Of a stretch of 64,000 nt of DNA, positions 1 to 9,704 are shown piece by piece. Numbering within the stretch: the stretch's first letter is position 1; each line of letters begins with the position of its first letter. The notes below the pieces were generated by a model. The model ran no database searches and had not been told where the DNA came from. It saw only the letters and a list, made by a program, of their open reading frames with translations. This DNA comes from Zavarzinella sp. (GTDB taxonomy: Bacteria; Planctomycetota; Planctomycetia; Gemmatales; Gemmataceae): the NCBI GenBank assembly GCA_041399155.1, contig JAWKTI010000002.1, forward strand, positions 939,490 to 1,003,489, in the 5' to 3' direction. Made by a program: the position numbers and the translations under genes.

Positions 1-891
1 ATCGGTGCCAACGAACATGGAGCGTTGTTTTACATTGAAAGTCAGGGGCCTTGGAATTGCTCGTGCAGTTTGAAGGCAGTTACTCCACGAAGTTTTCACG
101 GCCACCCGGCGAGTTTCAACTGGTATCCTTATGCACCGGAACTCGGCAAGGTGCCTGAGATGCCTAAATCTGGCTCACGAATTGCTATCGAGAAAAATCG
201 GGTGAAACAACTGACCCCCTACGCGGTGATATTTCCGTACATCCGCATGGGCCGTTCAATCACAGGCTTTGTGGTCAACGATACGAAAGGAAAGTTCGGC
301 CCGTTTGATGATCAGATGTTCCTGGGAGATTATACGCAATCAATCATCATGCGTGCAACGACCGAACAGATTAACGGTGTCTGGCAAGGCGCGTGTTATC
401 CGTTTCGTGAAGGACTTTCTACTGGTATCTTGAATGTCTCTTTTACCGAAGGCGGTAATCTTTTGTGTGGTGGAACGAATCGCGGCTGGCCGGTGCGTGG
501 CATTAAGCCGTTTGCGCTGGAGCGTCTCGAATGGAGCGGTAAAATGCCCTTCGAGATACAGCGAGTTACCATTGAACCAGACGGTTTTAAAATTGCATTT
601 ACCAAACCGGTTGATGCGAATACAGCACTCAACTTGAAGAATTATCAGCTTTCCACTTTTACTCATCCGTACCATGCAGGCTACGGCGGGCCGGAAATTG
701 AGCAGACCAAACCTGAAGTAAAGTCGGCTGTAATCTCAAACGACGGGCTTTCGGTAAAGATTACCTTAGAAAAATTGTTACCCGGCCATGTGTACGAGTT
801 CGACCTGAATAAACTTGAATCTACAGGTAAAGAAACCTTACTGCACCACAACGCTTTTTACACGGTCAATGAAGCACCGATCAAGAAGTAA
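1..891 (+). CDS. C-terminal part of a secreted dehydrogenase-like protein (partial)
   Basis: The reading frame is open from the first base, so this is the last ~297 codons of a gene that begins outside the window; no true start is present. The sequence resembles the C-terminal half of the large planctomycete 'membrane-bound dehydrogenase' / PQQ-sugar-dehydrogenase-like beta-propeller proteins. Seen here are a YIESQGPWN-type strand, a KFGPFDDQMFLGD segment typical of propeller blades, a GGTNRGW motif, and then a beta-sandwich-like tail (FKIAFTKPVDANTALN) that is usual after the propeller in these proteins. The family is thought to be exported and linked to heme-binding modules, but neither a signal peptide nor a CxxCH motif is visible in this part. 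The gene is convergent with the G8 protein to its right, 62 bases away. Confidence 0.6.
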   Translation: MGANEHGALFYIESQGPWNCSCSLKAVTPRSFHGHPASFNWYPYAPELGKVPEMPKSGSRIAIEKNRVKQLTPYAVIFPYIRMGRSITGFVVNDTKGKFGPFDDQMFLGDYTQSIIMRATTEQINGVWQGACYPFREGLSTGILNVSFTEGGNLLCGGTNRGWPVRGIKPFALERLEWSGKMPFEIQRVTIEPDGFKIAFTKPVDANTALNLKNYQLSTFTHPYHAGYGGPEIEQTKPEVKSAVISNDGLSVKITLEKLLPGHVYEFDLNKLESTGKETLLHHNAFYTVNEAPIKK

Positions 892-953
892 AATGGCATG
901 ATAACTTGGGTGCAATCATTCATTCCAAATATTTCTTATAAGTGTACTTGCGT

Positions 954-3275
954 TTAATTTGCCATGATTACCCTGTGTGGGGTCAATTCTTTCAATCCAG
1001 TGCTATCAATAGCTATCGCCGTAATTTCGTCGGAATTGCCCGCTTTCAGAACTACTTTCCACTCGGAATAATCGCCGTTTGTCGAAGTTGCCTCCACTCC
1101 ATTTACAATCACCTTGGCAACCTTATGATTGTCAGAGGATGAACCGGTTACCAGAACACCCCCGTTCGTTTTTTGCACTCGGGTGATGATAGTAATCGGG
1201 GGTAGATCGTCCGTAGGCTCCAGAACCTTGGGAAATTCAATTTTATTCACGTCAGTGAGCTTCGATTCATTTCCGGTGATAGTCGGTTCCGTTCGAAACC
1301 GCATCGGATCGGCCTTGTACTCCGGTGACCGGGTGCTGACAACCATCGCATGTTTTCCTTTGCCAAACCAGTCGTGGAGATAAATGGGTACGCCTTTTTC
1401 AGTCTTCGGCTCCGGCCTTGGCCCACCGCCCAAATTTACCAGTGATTTCGCACGAGAACCATCTTTCCAATCGGTTATTTTGACATTGCGAAAGTGGGAC
1501 ACTGCGTTTCCAGTAGGGTTATGGTCACTAATTTGAATCAGCGGCATGCCCCCAGATTTACAGTTGATAAAATTCAATCCATCCACCGTCAAAATACCAT
1601 GTTGAATGCTCTCATCATCGTGGCCCCGATTAAACGGTTCTGCAGTCGCTTCGCTGATGGTCACATTTTTGTAGAAGTGCTTGTCGTAGTCGGGATGATA
1701 AACCCCGTACACAATCCGGTGCAAGTTTAAGTTTTCGACCATTAACGACGGCACTTGCGGACGGAAACCATAATGGACATTCCAGATATTCAGGTTTCGC
1801 ACAACAAATGGGTGCTGAGAATCCGGGCCAACTCGCCGGACACCTTCACCGAGATTCACACCATACAGGCCCACATTCGAATGAACTTCGTTATCGCTGA
1901 ACCGGATGAAAGGCAATCTCCTTATATCAACAATTTCCCGGGAACCATCCGGCTGTCTGATGGCAAAATCAAGTTTCAGGGCACTGGTAGGGGTAGCCTC
2001 ATAGCGAAATCCATACCGATCGTTATCTGAGGCCACATTATTCGTGAAGGTGTTCAGACTGCTGGCCCACCAGAAGCCTGCACCATCATTGGCATCAAAC
2101 GGCAACGCCTGCTTCGGTAACCGCTTACCGGCACGGGCACCCACTGCCAGATTTCGGTCTAATATGTTGTATACTTCGGTTCCATCTTCCAGAAAGAAAC
2201 CATGGCCGATACTTTTCCAACCGACACAATCACGAACGACCAGATATTCGGTTCCATGGATGGTCACCCAGCGATTGTCACTATCCCAAATCGAGGCACC
2301 TACAATAGAACTGCCTCGCATTGTATCTTTACAAAGATGATAATGAATGGCATATTTACCCAGAATATTCATTTTACCAAGATGACGAAACTCGGCGTAA
2401 CTGATCGAACCCGCAGAATGGCGGTGGTACATAGTATGACCACGCACCCCATCCGGATTGGCTGATTCGACAATGACATTTCGCGATAAATTGGCCACTT
2501 CCCCAGAGTACAACCCATCACCCAAATGTTCATGCTCCAGCGGCTTCGTGAGTTTCAGGACTGGCGGATCAGTGTTCGAGATCGATTCTACAAAGCGTTC
2601 TTCAGTAAATTGATCATCTTTGTCATAATAGCGTTGGGTAGCGGTCACAATTACCCGATCCCCCGGATTCCAACCAGTGATCTTGTCCTTGAGGATCAAT
2701 TCAGTGTCACCTGTGGTCACCGTTTTGGCTAGTTTTGTCCAGCTATGGCTCAACGGCTGCCCATGAAAGTCCATTTTTCCCCCACAGCAGATGATTGCAG
2801 GGCAAGTTTCCGGATTCATCCCCTGGATGTGATGCAGTCGAATCATCGCTGTACAATTGGCTTGAATGGGTGCATCTTGTGTACCTACAAGCAGTTGCGA
2901 CCGATTTTGATGAGGATCTGGCTTCCCGACGTGGGCAGAACAATCGAAGCCATCATCGGTCGCAACTTCTCCGGCTTGAACCGTAATTAATCCAGCTTCC
3001 AAACGGGTATTGATCGACGGGTTAAAGCGAAGCGTGCCCGAAATATGCACCGCATGCAGCACCGCCTTGCTATTCATATCGTACACAACTTCATGCCCAG
3101 TGCGGATTAACACACGCTGGCCGCGCAGAGGTACCTGTTCTTTTTCCCAGGTTTTGGGGTTACTCCATTCCCCGCTTGCTTTTGACCGGACCAAAAGGGG
3201 CTCCGCACCAAGCAGTAGGTTTGCAGAAAAGATGAAACAGGTGAGCAGTTGTGGTAGAAATTGAAGGAGTATCAT
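954..3275 (-). CDS. Secreted G8-domain, parallel beta-helix protein
   Basis: The ATG at 3275 gives a clean signal peptide (a leucine-rich core ending near LLLGAEP). The frame extends upstream to a TTG at 3308, but that adds a polar segment before the signal, so ATG is preferred. After the signal, residues ~25-140 match a G8 domain (SGEWSNPKTWE, QRVLIRTGHEVVYD), named for its conserved glycines and found in CEMIP/TMEM2-type proteins. The middle is a long right-handed beta-helix region with repeated short strands (e.g. HTMYHRHSAGSISYAEFRHLG, CVGWKSIGHGFFLEDGTE). The last ~80 residues look like an Ig-like domain (VLVTGSSSDNHKVAKVIVNG). It is probably exported and carbohydrate-related, by analogy with CEMIP. 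Substrate cannot be read from the sequence. Confidence 0.75.
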   Translation of the reverse strand: MILLQFLPQLLTCFIFSANLLLGAEPLLVRSKASGEWSNPKTWEKEQVPLRGQRVLIRTGHEVVYDMNSKAVLHAVHISGTLRFNPSINTRLEAGLITVQAGEVATDDGFDCSAHVGKPDPHQNRSQLLVGTQDAPIQANCTAMIRLHHIQGMNPETCPAIICCGGKMDFHGQPLSHSWTKLAKTVTTGDTELILKDKITGWNPGDRVIVTATQRYYDKDDQFTEERFVESISNTDPPVLKLTKPLEHEHLGDGLYSGEVANLSRNVIVESANPDGVRGHTMYHRHSAGSISYAEFRHLGKMNILGKYAIHYHLCKDTMRGSSIVGASIWDSDNRWVTIHGTEYLVVRDCVGWKSIGHGFFLEDGTEVYNILDRNLAVGARAGKRLPKQALPFDANDGAGFWWASSLNTFTNNVASDNDRYGFRYEATPTSALKLDFAIRQPDGSREIVDIRRLPFIRFSDNEVHSNVGLYGVNLGEGVRRVGPDSQHPFVVRNLNIWNVHYGFRPQVPSLMVENLNLHRIVYGVYHPDYDKHFYKNVTISEATAEPFNRGHDDESIQHGILTVDGLNFINCKSGGMPLIQISDHNPTGNAVSHFRNVKITDWKDGSRAKSLVNLGGGPRPEPKTEKGVPIYLHDWFGKGKHAMVVSTRSPEYKADPMRFRTEPTITGNESKLTDVNKIEFPKVLEPTDDLPPITIITRVQKTNGGVLVTGSSSDNHKVAKVIVNGVEATSTNGDYSEWKVVLKAGNSDEITAIAIDSTGLKELTPHRVIMAN

Positions 3276-3560
3276 TCGAGCACCATAGAGGCAGGAAGGA
3301 GAGATCAACAGATTCTAGTTACAACAGATTAACGAACTACCTGGCAAAATGCAAGTTTTAATGTATCAATCAGTCCAGAAATGAAACCGCACACAAGGAA
3401 TTTGTCGAATGGAGGTGCGAATTACCCTTTCTGTAATGCCACTCGAAATTTGGGCACCAAAAAACAGGCAACACTGTTGTATTTTCTGATGGTGGTCTGA
3501 ACAACCCGAACGTGTATAACCCGTATTTTGCGAAACTTCAGTAATGGGTAATACCGAATT

Positions 3561-3737
3561 GACGGCTCGGCACAACGTTGCCGCCGAATCTCGACCAAAT
3601 CTTTTCTGGCTGCGGCGAACCAGTGGATAACCTAGCCGAGTCAGGATGTGGTTGGGGCGGGAGAAAGCGAGGATATCATATCTCACCTTGTCGGTGTCAC
3701 TGTCCCATTCAATCAGGAATCTATCCTCGCCGCACTC
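3561..3737 (-). pseudogene. DUF1990-family C-terminal remnant
   Basis: On the minus strand a stretch of about 59 codons reads ECGEDRFLIEWD, then VRYDILAFSRP, LGYPLVRRSQKRF and GRDSAATLCRAV. This is the conserved C-terminal block of DUF1990 (UPF0548) proteins. The frame carries on past the usual family end without a stop and has no family-like N-terminus upstream, where the DUF1501 gene ends. It is therefore a gene fragment rather than a working gene. The flanking bases from about 3309 to 3560 show nothing else I recognise. Confidence 0.6.
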
Positions 3738-3829
3738 AAGGAGTTTTGGCAAAAACAAGAGTTCTGGGCAATCATTCCATTGACCTTCACACCTGTGGAA
3801 CAGAGGTACCCCGCTCGCGTGAAGTAGCA

Positions 3830-5113
3830 CTAGCCCCACAGGCCTTGCAGTTTCTCAGATTCTACGACACCTAGCGGGAATTTCTTACTGTTTGCATGCT
3901 CTGCAATGCCCGCGAATTCACGCAGTGACTGGTGAATATGTTCTGGCCGCACCTTAATGCCCTTCTCTTTATCACACACCAGTTTTTTCGGATCGAGCGG
4001 AACCAGAAACTGCTTCTCGTCCGTTGCTCCGATCACGCGATTGCCCTTGATCCCTTTGCCGAGGAACATGATCGAACCGATTGACCAGTGGTCCTTACCA
4101 TTGCCGTTATTGTAATTCGGGGTGCGGCCCATTTCACTCTGCACTATCACAACCATCTGCTCACGGATTTTCAATTCTTCCGCACGTCGCAGTAGATAGG
4201 CGATACCCGAAAGAAACTCCGGTATCAGAACCATTTGATCTCGGTCGTTATTCGCGTGACTGTCGAATTGGCCGATGGTCAGATTAGCCGAAACGCACAC
4301 GCCCGCCTTGAATGACGCCAACGCGATTTCCGCCTGCTGACACAATCGCTCTTTCGAAATCTTTACTGGGATGTAAGGCGTCACACGCTCAAGCGCCTTG
4401 GAATTATCCTGGGCAGCGTAGAGCATATTCTCTGCATGTTCAATGCGTGGCAAACGAGGTTCTGTTTGGCGTGTCTGGTTCTGTTCACGCAGTGTCGCTT
4501 CAATTCGATCCAAAGCGAAGCGGTCGTGATACTGCGAACGCACATTACCTTCAACGGCATCCGCATTGGCTATTTTCTGCAGCGAATGGATATACGGAAC
4601 TCGTGACATCGCCACCAGATTTCCCGTAGCGGAGTAATTGCCGAACGTCAGAAATGAAATCGGGCACGACGACCCCTGGCACGCTGCTACCAGTGCAGCG
4701 AACGTCGGGTAAGCCAGGCTGTCGAGTTTCCCGGTTGCCATGTATCGTGCACCCGGCGAATGATTATTCACCGAGTAATCCAAACCGTTGAACACCAGTA
4801 GTTCATTACCAAACTCTTTGTAGAAATCTTCATTACTCATGCCGGTTTTTACTTGCTTCGCCGTCGGCGCATACAAGTGATTTCCCTGCGTGAGAATGTC
4901 ACCTTCCTTGTACAACCGGTTGATGTCGTTAACGCCCTTGGGGTCCATCAAGTAAGTGGTGTCCCAGCCGCCAGACGCATTAAAAACTACATAATACGGC
5001 CCGCCGTACGGTTCATCCTTCGGCTTCGCATACGCGTCCATCAGACTGATCGGCGCTGCAACACCCAGCCCGGCCATTCCGCATAACTGCAGAAAATCGC
5101 GTCGACTATTCAT
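3830..5113 (-). CDS. Tat-exported DUF1501 family protein
   Basis: Protein of 427 aa with an N-terminal twin-arginine signal (NSRRDFLQLCGMAGLGVAAP). It belongs to DUF1501, a sulfatase/alkaline-phosphatase-fold family very abundant in planctomycetes. Visible family features are a GGWDTTYL metal-site-like motif near residue 50, FNGLDYSVNNHSPGARYMATG, a FDSHANND stretch, and a C-terminal VIVQSEMGRTPNYN...KDHWSIGS block. Function is unknown; these genes sit next to cytochrome c/DUF1549 genes and are thought to act together in the periplasm. Its ATG overlaps the end of the upstream cytochrome gene by 8 bases, which points to translational coupling. Confidence 0.85.
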   Translation of the reverse strand: MNSRRDFLQLCGMAGLGVAAPISLMDAYAKPKDEPYGGPYYVVFNASGGWDTTYLMDPKGVNDINRLYKEGDILTQGNHLYAPTAKQVKTGMSNEDFYKEFGNELLVFNGLDYSVNNHSPGARYMATGKLDSLAYPTFAALVAACQGSSCPISFLTFGNYSATGNLVAMSRVPYIHSLQKIANADAVEGNVRSQYHDRFALDRIEATLREQNQTRQTEPRLPRIEHAENMLYAAQDNSKALERVTPYIPVKISKERLCQQAEIALASFKAGVCVSANLTIGQFDSHANNDRDQMVLIPEFLSGIAYLLRRAEELKIREQMVVIVQSEMGRTPNYNNGNGKDHWSIGSIMFLGKGIKGNRVIGATDEKQFLVPLDPKKLVCDKEKGIKVRPEHIHQSLREFAGIAEHANSKKFPLGVVESEKLQGLWG

Positions 5114-7415
5114 ACAGAAATTCCTGCCTTCTCAACAGATAAGTGACAACGCCACGCCAGGCGCGAACGGTGTATAGCGGATCAGGCTGTAACACGGGAT
5201 TCTCGCGTCTGCAGTGATAAATCTCTCGTTTATCGAAGTTCCGCTGCTCGTTCGCATCGTTGAGGATGCCCGAGAACAGCTTGAATGTGCGCTCAACTTC
5301 GGTTGAATCAACCGCATCGTAACGGCCGAGAATCCGCTGATGCAAGTGTACAATCGCCTGGCGAATTTTCGCATCGCCTTCGGCAGAATCGCCGGGAACC
5401 ACCGACGCTTCAATCCCGGGGAAAAGTATCCGCTCCGCAGCCGGTTTGGCAAAGTCCCTAGCGGTATGTCTGCAGGCCATTTCATTGGCCATCATCCGTT
5501 GGATTGCACCCATCGCCCCGCTGGGGTCAGTTGCCCGTTCTGTTACTTCAGTCGAATCAATGCCTCCGTAGAGCATCTCCATCTGCTCGTTTAAGCGGCC
5601 CCACTTTTCGCCGAAGACCGCCTTCGTTTTTCGCTCGAGCTGCTCAGGTGACAACATGCGCACCAGGCCGACGCATTCCAGCTCCGCCTTACGCTGCGGA
5701 TTCGTAATCGCGACTGCAGGCCCGTCTGCACGATAAAACTGCGAAAGTGCCAGCGCTTTGAAAACCGATTTCAGGTTGAACTGGTTCTTTGCAAACTGTT
5801 CTGCGATAGTTTCAATTTCCCGGCGTTGTGTCTGATAAGCTCGGCGTTTTGCGGCAAAAAGCGGATCATCAAGCTCCTTGCGCGGAAGCAGAACTTTGCG
5901 ACCATTCAAGATGTAATAGACATGCTCAACCATTGCGATTGCGAAGCGGGGGTCTTTGATCGTGCGTTCGCCCAGCCACTGCAATGCATGCCAGCGTTCT
6001 TCAGTCGGCAGCGATTCGCCTTCGAAACCGGCACCAAACATGTCTTTGAACCAGCCCCCTTTTCGCTTGCCATAGACGCCATCAATACTGAAGTAATCTT
6101 GAAACAACCCCGCAACGGGATCGAGCGTTTTGTGGCAAACCACGCACTCGGCCGCCTGCATCGTCGGAATTTCGTATTTTTTGGCGACCTCGGCCGCATC
6201 CGAAACGCGAGCCGCCAGTTCCAGAACATCTACTCCCAGAAAATGCTGATAGTACATGCGTGCCCTGAGGCGATTGCGGTTGGTGTCTGTTGTGGGGTAG
6301 CGTCTCAGATATTGGAAAGTACTCAGCAGCCCGGCGTGCGGATAAAAGCCGGTTGCAGAATCCTGATCGTCGTTCTTCGTGCGAGCAACAAGCGCTTTAA
6401 GCTTCACCGGGATATACTCAAACGGATTGTCGATATCTTTAAACTTGTCACGTAATTCTTCGAATATGCCGTAGCCGCGAGCTGTATACGGCGACACCAT
6501 GATATAGTCAGCGGTGATGATTTCGCTGAACGGCCGGTCGTTGCGAACGATATGCTCAATCAGTTTCATCGGTTCACCGAAGAGCGCCTGGCGATAGTCA
6601 CGGGCGAGTTTATACCCTGCCTGGGTGCGGGCTTGTTCATCCTTGATACTGCTCAAGTCGTACTTTTGTGTCCAATGCCTGGTCTTGCTGAAATGCGCGT
6701 AGGACAAGGCAGACTCCGCTTCGCCGTAGCCAACCGTCAGGAAGATATCGTTGAAGCCTTCACGCAGTCGGTCGTAAAACGCATCCTCTTTCATGATGGT
6801 ATCCATGAGTTGAGGAATCGCTTTGATGCCGAGCTTCGACACTACTGCCCATTCGCTATCCGTTGGCAGCCGGCCCGCAAGTGAAAGCGTGATCCGACGC
6901 AGCAAAACGCGGTCATCGACCATGTTGATGCCTTCGAAAAACGGTGGGGCGTTTTTATCTTCAACGTATGCGGGCAGCGATTTCGGAGTATTCACTGTGC
7001 GAACAAAATCCGCAAGAATGCGGTAGCTTGTCGAGTCAGCGTTCAAGACCGCTTCACCTCCGTGGTCAAGTTTGCCGACTGCTTTCAACAGCAGGCGTGA
7101 TTCATCTTTTACTTTCTGTATCGCCATGTTTGCGAAAGCGACGCGGTTATGCCGCATCGCCTCGGCCTGTGCTTCGCCTGTGATTTTCCTGGGATCGTGA
7201 AGGAGAAACTTGCTGTCTTCCGCGTCGCCGCCAAGTTTGTGACAGGTCACGCAGGTATGAGAAGCGACCTTGGCCCAGACTTCGTTTTTAAAGAACTCGT
7301 CAACGGCGCAGTCGGACCCGGCATAAACCTTCGTTTGCTGTGCGTGCACAGAATTGCAGAGAGCAAGAGAGATGAAGCATGCTGTGAAGATTGACCCGGC
7401 ATTCGATAACGTCAT
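5106..7415 (-). CDS. Planctomycete cytochrome c / DUF1549-type secreted protein
   Basis: The ATG at 7415 starts a good signal peptide (FTACFISLALCNSVHAQ); the frame runs open 36 codons further up, but that part has no signal character. Right after cleavage comes a heme-type CVTCHKLGG motif. It is followed by a DUF1549-like segment (LLRRITLSLAGRLPTDSEW) and a long helical region. A second CxxCH site (ECVVCHKTLDPVAG) lies in a DUF1588-like block. The protein is about 770 aa, ordinary for this planctomycete family. It is translated just ahead of the DUF1501 gene with an 8-base overlap, so the pair is an operon, likely exporting two partners to the periplasm. The electron donor and substrate are not known. 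Confidence 0.8.
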   Translation of the reverse strand: MTLSNAGSIFTACFISLALCNSVHAQQTKVYAGSDCAVDEFFKNEVWAKVASHTCVTCHKLGGDAEDSKFLLHDPRKITGEAQAEAMRHNRVAFANMAIQKVKDESRLLLKAVGKLDHGGEAVLNADSTSYRILADFVRTVNTPKSLPAYVEDKNAPPFFEGINMVDDRVLLRRITLSLAGRLPTDSEWAVVSKLGIKAIPQLMDTIMKEDAFYDRLREGFNDIFLTVGYGEAESALSYAHFSKTRHWTQKYDLSSIKDEQARTQAGYKLARDYRQALFGEPMKLIEHIVRNDRPFSEIITADYIMVSPYTARGYGIFEELRDKFKDIDNPFEYIPVKLKALVARTKNDDQDSATGFYPHAGLLSTFQYLRRYPTTDTNRNRLRARMYYQHFLGVDVLELAARVSDAAEVAKKYEIPTMQAAECVVCHKTLDPVAGLFQDYFSIDGVYGKRKGGWFKDMFGAGFEGESLPTEERWHALQWLGERTIKDPRFAIAMVEHVYYILNGRKVLLPRKELDDPLFAAKRRAYQTQRREIETIAEQFAKNQFNLKSVFKALALSQFYRADGPAVAITNPQRKAELECVGLVRMLSPEQLERKTKAVFGEKWGRLNEQMEMLYGGIDSTEVTERATDPSGAMGAIQRMMANEMACRHTARDFAKPAAERILFPGIEASVVPGDSAEGDAKIRQAIVHLHQRILGRYDAVDSTEVERTFKLFSGILNDANEQRNFDKREIYHCRRENPVLQPDPLYTVRAWRGVVTYLLRRQEFLYE

Positions 7416-7699
7416 AAATAGCCTCGAAAAATCTCGATTGGTGCGTTGAACATACAGAAGCAGCGCAGAATTAGAATATACCATATGCGGCGTGTATCGC
7501 GAAGACAATTTTGCGGTGCGCAAGCTAGAAAGCCCTGAGGAAAGTAATTAGGTGCAAAAAGTTAGCCCGTTGCTTTGCCGCCAATGTTCGGATGCTCGAA
7601 TTCACGTTCTGAGCCATATCGCACTTCGTGTGTGGTTCACTAAACCGGGCTTTTCGCAAATTGAGATCACGATACACTGTTCTGCTGAATTCTAATCAA

Positions 7700-7810
7700 C
7701 CAGTACCGACAATCGTCGAATTTCGGATCGTTGCGTTTGACCACTTTTTCTACGATAGATTCGATACGCGAAATACCCCCAGATCAATAATTTGATGATC
7801 CGACACATTC
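7700..7810 (-). pseudogene. Broken copy of the sigma-like gene at 39 kb (5' part)
   Basis: Read leftward from a GTG at 7806, the translation starts VSDHQIID and, with single-base shifts, continues as ISRIESIVEKVVKRNDPKFDD. This matches the N-terminus of the sigma-like protein at 38989-39597 (VSDHQIIH, ARIESMVE, RRDPDFDD). A base is missing in the G-run near 7780, and homology is lost after the FDD motif. The matching upstream DNA is at 9024-9105, on the other side of the IS630 element, so the element inserted exactly at this gene's start. The rest of 7524-7700 shows no gene I recognise. Confidence 0.7.
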
Positions 7811-9023
7811 TAGTGCTCTGTCACGACTTAATTGTCGGGTAAACCGATTTTAATTTCGTTCGTGCTTCGTCGATCTTCATTTGCCAGTCAACGCCACGCT
7901 GTGTAGTGTTGACATCGTTCGACCATGCCTCGGTTTCTTCACTCAAAGTGGCAACATCTTCAAAGCGACGGTCCGCGACACATTGGCGGGTTAACGAACT
8001 CAGTTCATTCTCTGCGATGTTCAGCCAACTTCCATGCTTGGGTGTGTAGCAGAATTCGATCCGTCGAACCAAGGTCCGCGCACGCGCGGGTTCAAACGCT
8101 TCATAGAACGCGCCCTTGGTGTGGGTGTTGAGGTTGTCACACACCACGATCACTTTGGCACATGACGCATAGCGACCTCCAACAACCGAGCCATTTCGAT
8201 GGCCCAGTCAATCTTCGTCCTCCGTTCGCGAACGGAGACTTCACGCCAACCGACCAGCGGTTCGGTAAACATGAAGATAGCCGCCGTGCCCGCTCGTTCG
8301 TATTCGTAGTCAACCCGCTTGGCATGTTGGGCCGTGGCGGGAATAGGAACGCGTGTTTCTTTCAACAACTGCACCGGTTGTTCGTCCATGCACAGGACCG
8401 GCACGTTCGGATCGTACGGTTTTTCGTAGGTTTCCAGCACATCTTCCATGTGGGCGACAAACTCGGCGTCCACCTCCGGAGGAATCACCCAATATTCAAT
8501 CTTCCGATTCGTCATGCCATTTTTTTAGACCGTTTCGTAGCTCACCGACTCCACGATTTCCAACTCCACGACCTTGCGTGCCAGCAACCGAAGCGTCCAG
8601 TTGTTGTAGCCTTTCGGAGGCGGCCCAAGCCGAGTCGCGATGATGCGGGCCTCTTGGTCGCCCGTCAATAGCTTATCCACGGGTGGTTGCTGACGTTTAG
8701 CTCGGTTGAGCGTTTCTTCAAATCCTTGCTCGACGAACCGCTGGCGAAGCCGTTCCACGGTTCTAGTCCGACACGAAAACGCCTCGGTAATACGCTCATC
8801 AGTCCAATTCGGACCATCGGCATCTGCCTTCAGCAGAATTTGAGCACGTCGAACTTTCTGCCCGGTTCCCTTCAACTTCTTGACGACACTCTGAAGCTCG
8901 ACTCGTTCTTGCTTTGTCAGTCGAATGATATACAACTTCCGCATGGCACCCTCCTTGTACCATGCAGTATCGCAGATTTGACTGAAATTGCCAATCCGAC
9001 TTTTTAGATGTGACAAAGCACTA
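7811..9023 (-). mobile_element. IS630-family insertion sequence, defective
   Basis: The ends carry inverted repeats, AGTGCTCTGTCAC at 7812-7824 and its near complement GTGACAAAGCACT at 9010-9022 (one mismatch). Each is bordered by a TA, the target duplication expected of IS630/Tc1-mariner elements. The element is about 1.2 kb and encodes one DDE transposase broken by two lesions. The uninterrupted target can be seen at 39590-39640, where the same flanking sequence is continuous. There is therefore a natural empty-site comparison within the window. Confidence 0.85.
7821..8944 (-). pseudogene. IS630-family transposase, interrupted
   Basis: The N-terminal HTH part starts at ATG 8944 (MRKLYIIRLTKQER) and reads to VSYETV before a TAA at 8525-8527 in an A-run. 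The same frame then resumes as NGMTNRKIEYWVIPPE. Family members have a few more residues between these blocks, so a small deletion around the A-run is likely. The first catalytic Asp lies in VLCMDEQPVQL. At about 8170 a missing base shifts the frame: one frame ends RHVPK-stop, and the other continues VIVVCDNLNTHTKG (second Asp) and HGSWLNIAENELS (catalytic Glu). All three DDE residues are still encoded, but no single frame carries them. Confidence 0.85.
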
Positions 9024-9105
9024 GCCTCCCGCGGACCATTCCGCAGGAACGGTCAAGGAGCACCGAGACGAAGCGCGTGCTTCAATAAGTTATTCTGACA
9101 TTTTT
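9024..9105. repeat. Upstream half of the duplicated sigma-gene region
   Basis: From about 9024, the bases GCCTCCCGCGGACCATTCCG onward match 39603-39680 almost exactly, up to the common TTCAATAAGTTATTCTGAC. This is the DNA that lies immediately upstream of the sigma-like gene's start at 39 kb. Here it is separated from the broken coding part (7700-7810) by the IS630 element. It marks the duplication as covering both promoter region and gene start. Confidence 0.8.
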
Positions 9106-9171
9106 GAATTGGCTAATTCAAGGCTGCATTTTGTCGTACAGAGAAGTCCTTGATCCTTGCTTAGCTGTTAA

Positions 9172-9426
9172 AAAGCAAAGGCACGATATCGCACAACCGA
9201 AGATAATATTCGCCGATTCGTAGCCGAAAATTGCACATTGGAGCCTGTTGCAACGGTAACTAAGAATGATCTCTACCGCTCATATTTTTCCTGGTGTGAA
9301 CAGGAAGGGGAAATTCCCTTGCCGAAAATCAGTTTCCTGAAGCGAATTGCAGAAAGTTTCGACTTAACCGAAGGCAGAAAAAGTTCAACACGTTTCTTTG
9401 TCGGGATAAGTCTGAAAATTGAATGA
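9172..9426 (+). pseudogene. C-terminal remnant of a phage/plasmid primase
   Basis: The frame opens after a TAA at 9169 and has no ATG. It reads DNIRRFVAENC, VTKNDLYRSYFSWCEQEGE, FLKRIAESFDLTEGRKSSTRFFVGI. This is the C-terminal block of P4/D5-type phage and plasmid primases, whose pattern is a short helix, then LY..Y..WC...G, then a GRK...RFW.GI ending. Nothing of the helicase or primase core is left upstream. It lies just before the integrase, so it is probably the last trace of an integrated element's replication gene. Confidence 0.65.
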
Positions 9427-9526
9427 CGGAATGACGACTTTTCCTGGTTTTCAGGAAACTCCTTATGGGAACAGAATTCTAATAGATTTTACTGAAATTT
9501 ACGAAAAGTTGTCATTCTGTCATTCC
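9424..9526. repeat. Long inverted repeat after the primase remnant
   Basis: GACGGAATGACGACTTTT at 9425-9442 is answered by AAAAGTTGTCATTCTGTC at about 9506-9523, an 18-base inverted repeat with two mismatches and a loop of about 64 bases. It sits immediately after the primase stop codon. It may be a replication- or transcription-related hairpin of the old element. The remaining bases up to the integrase start at 9705 contain nothing else I recognise. Confidence 0.45.
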
Positions 9527-9704
9527 TGCGGGCATCAAAGAAGCATGACTGTCCATGGGACAGTATTTTCAAGGACATACAAGAGTTTGAGTTAACCAAC
9601 ATTTACACGGGATATTTTCCAGTTAATTTGAATACACCTTCAAGCACCCCCTGGAGTGAACCTGAACCCTGCGGGACTGATTGAAGATCGGAGAGAAATA
9701 ACCG

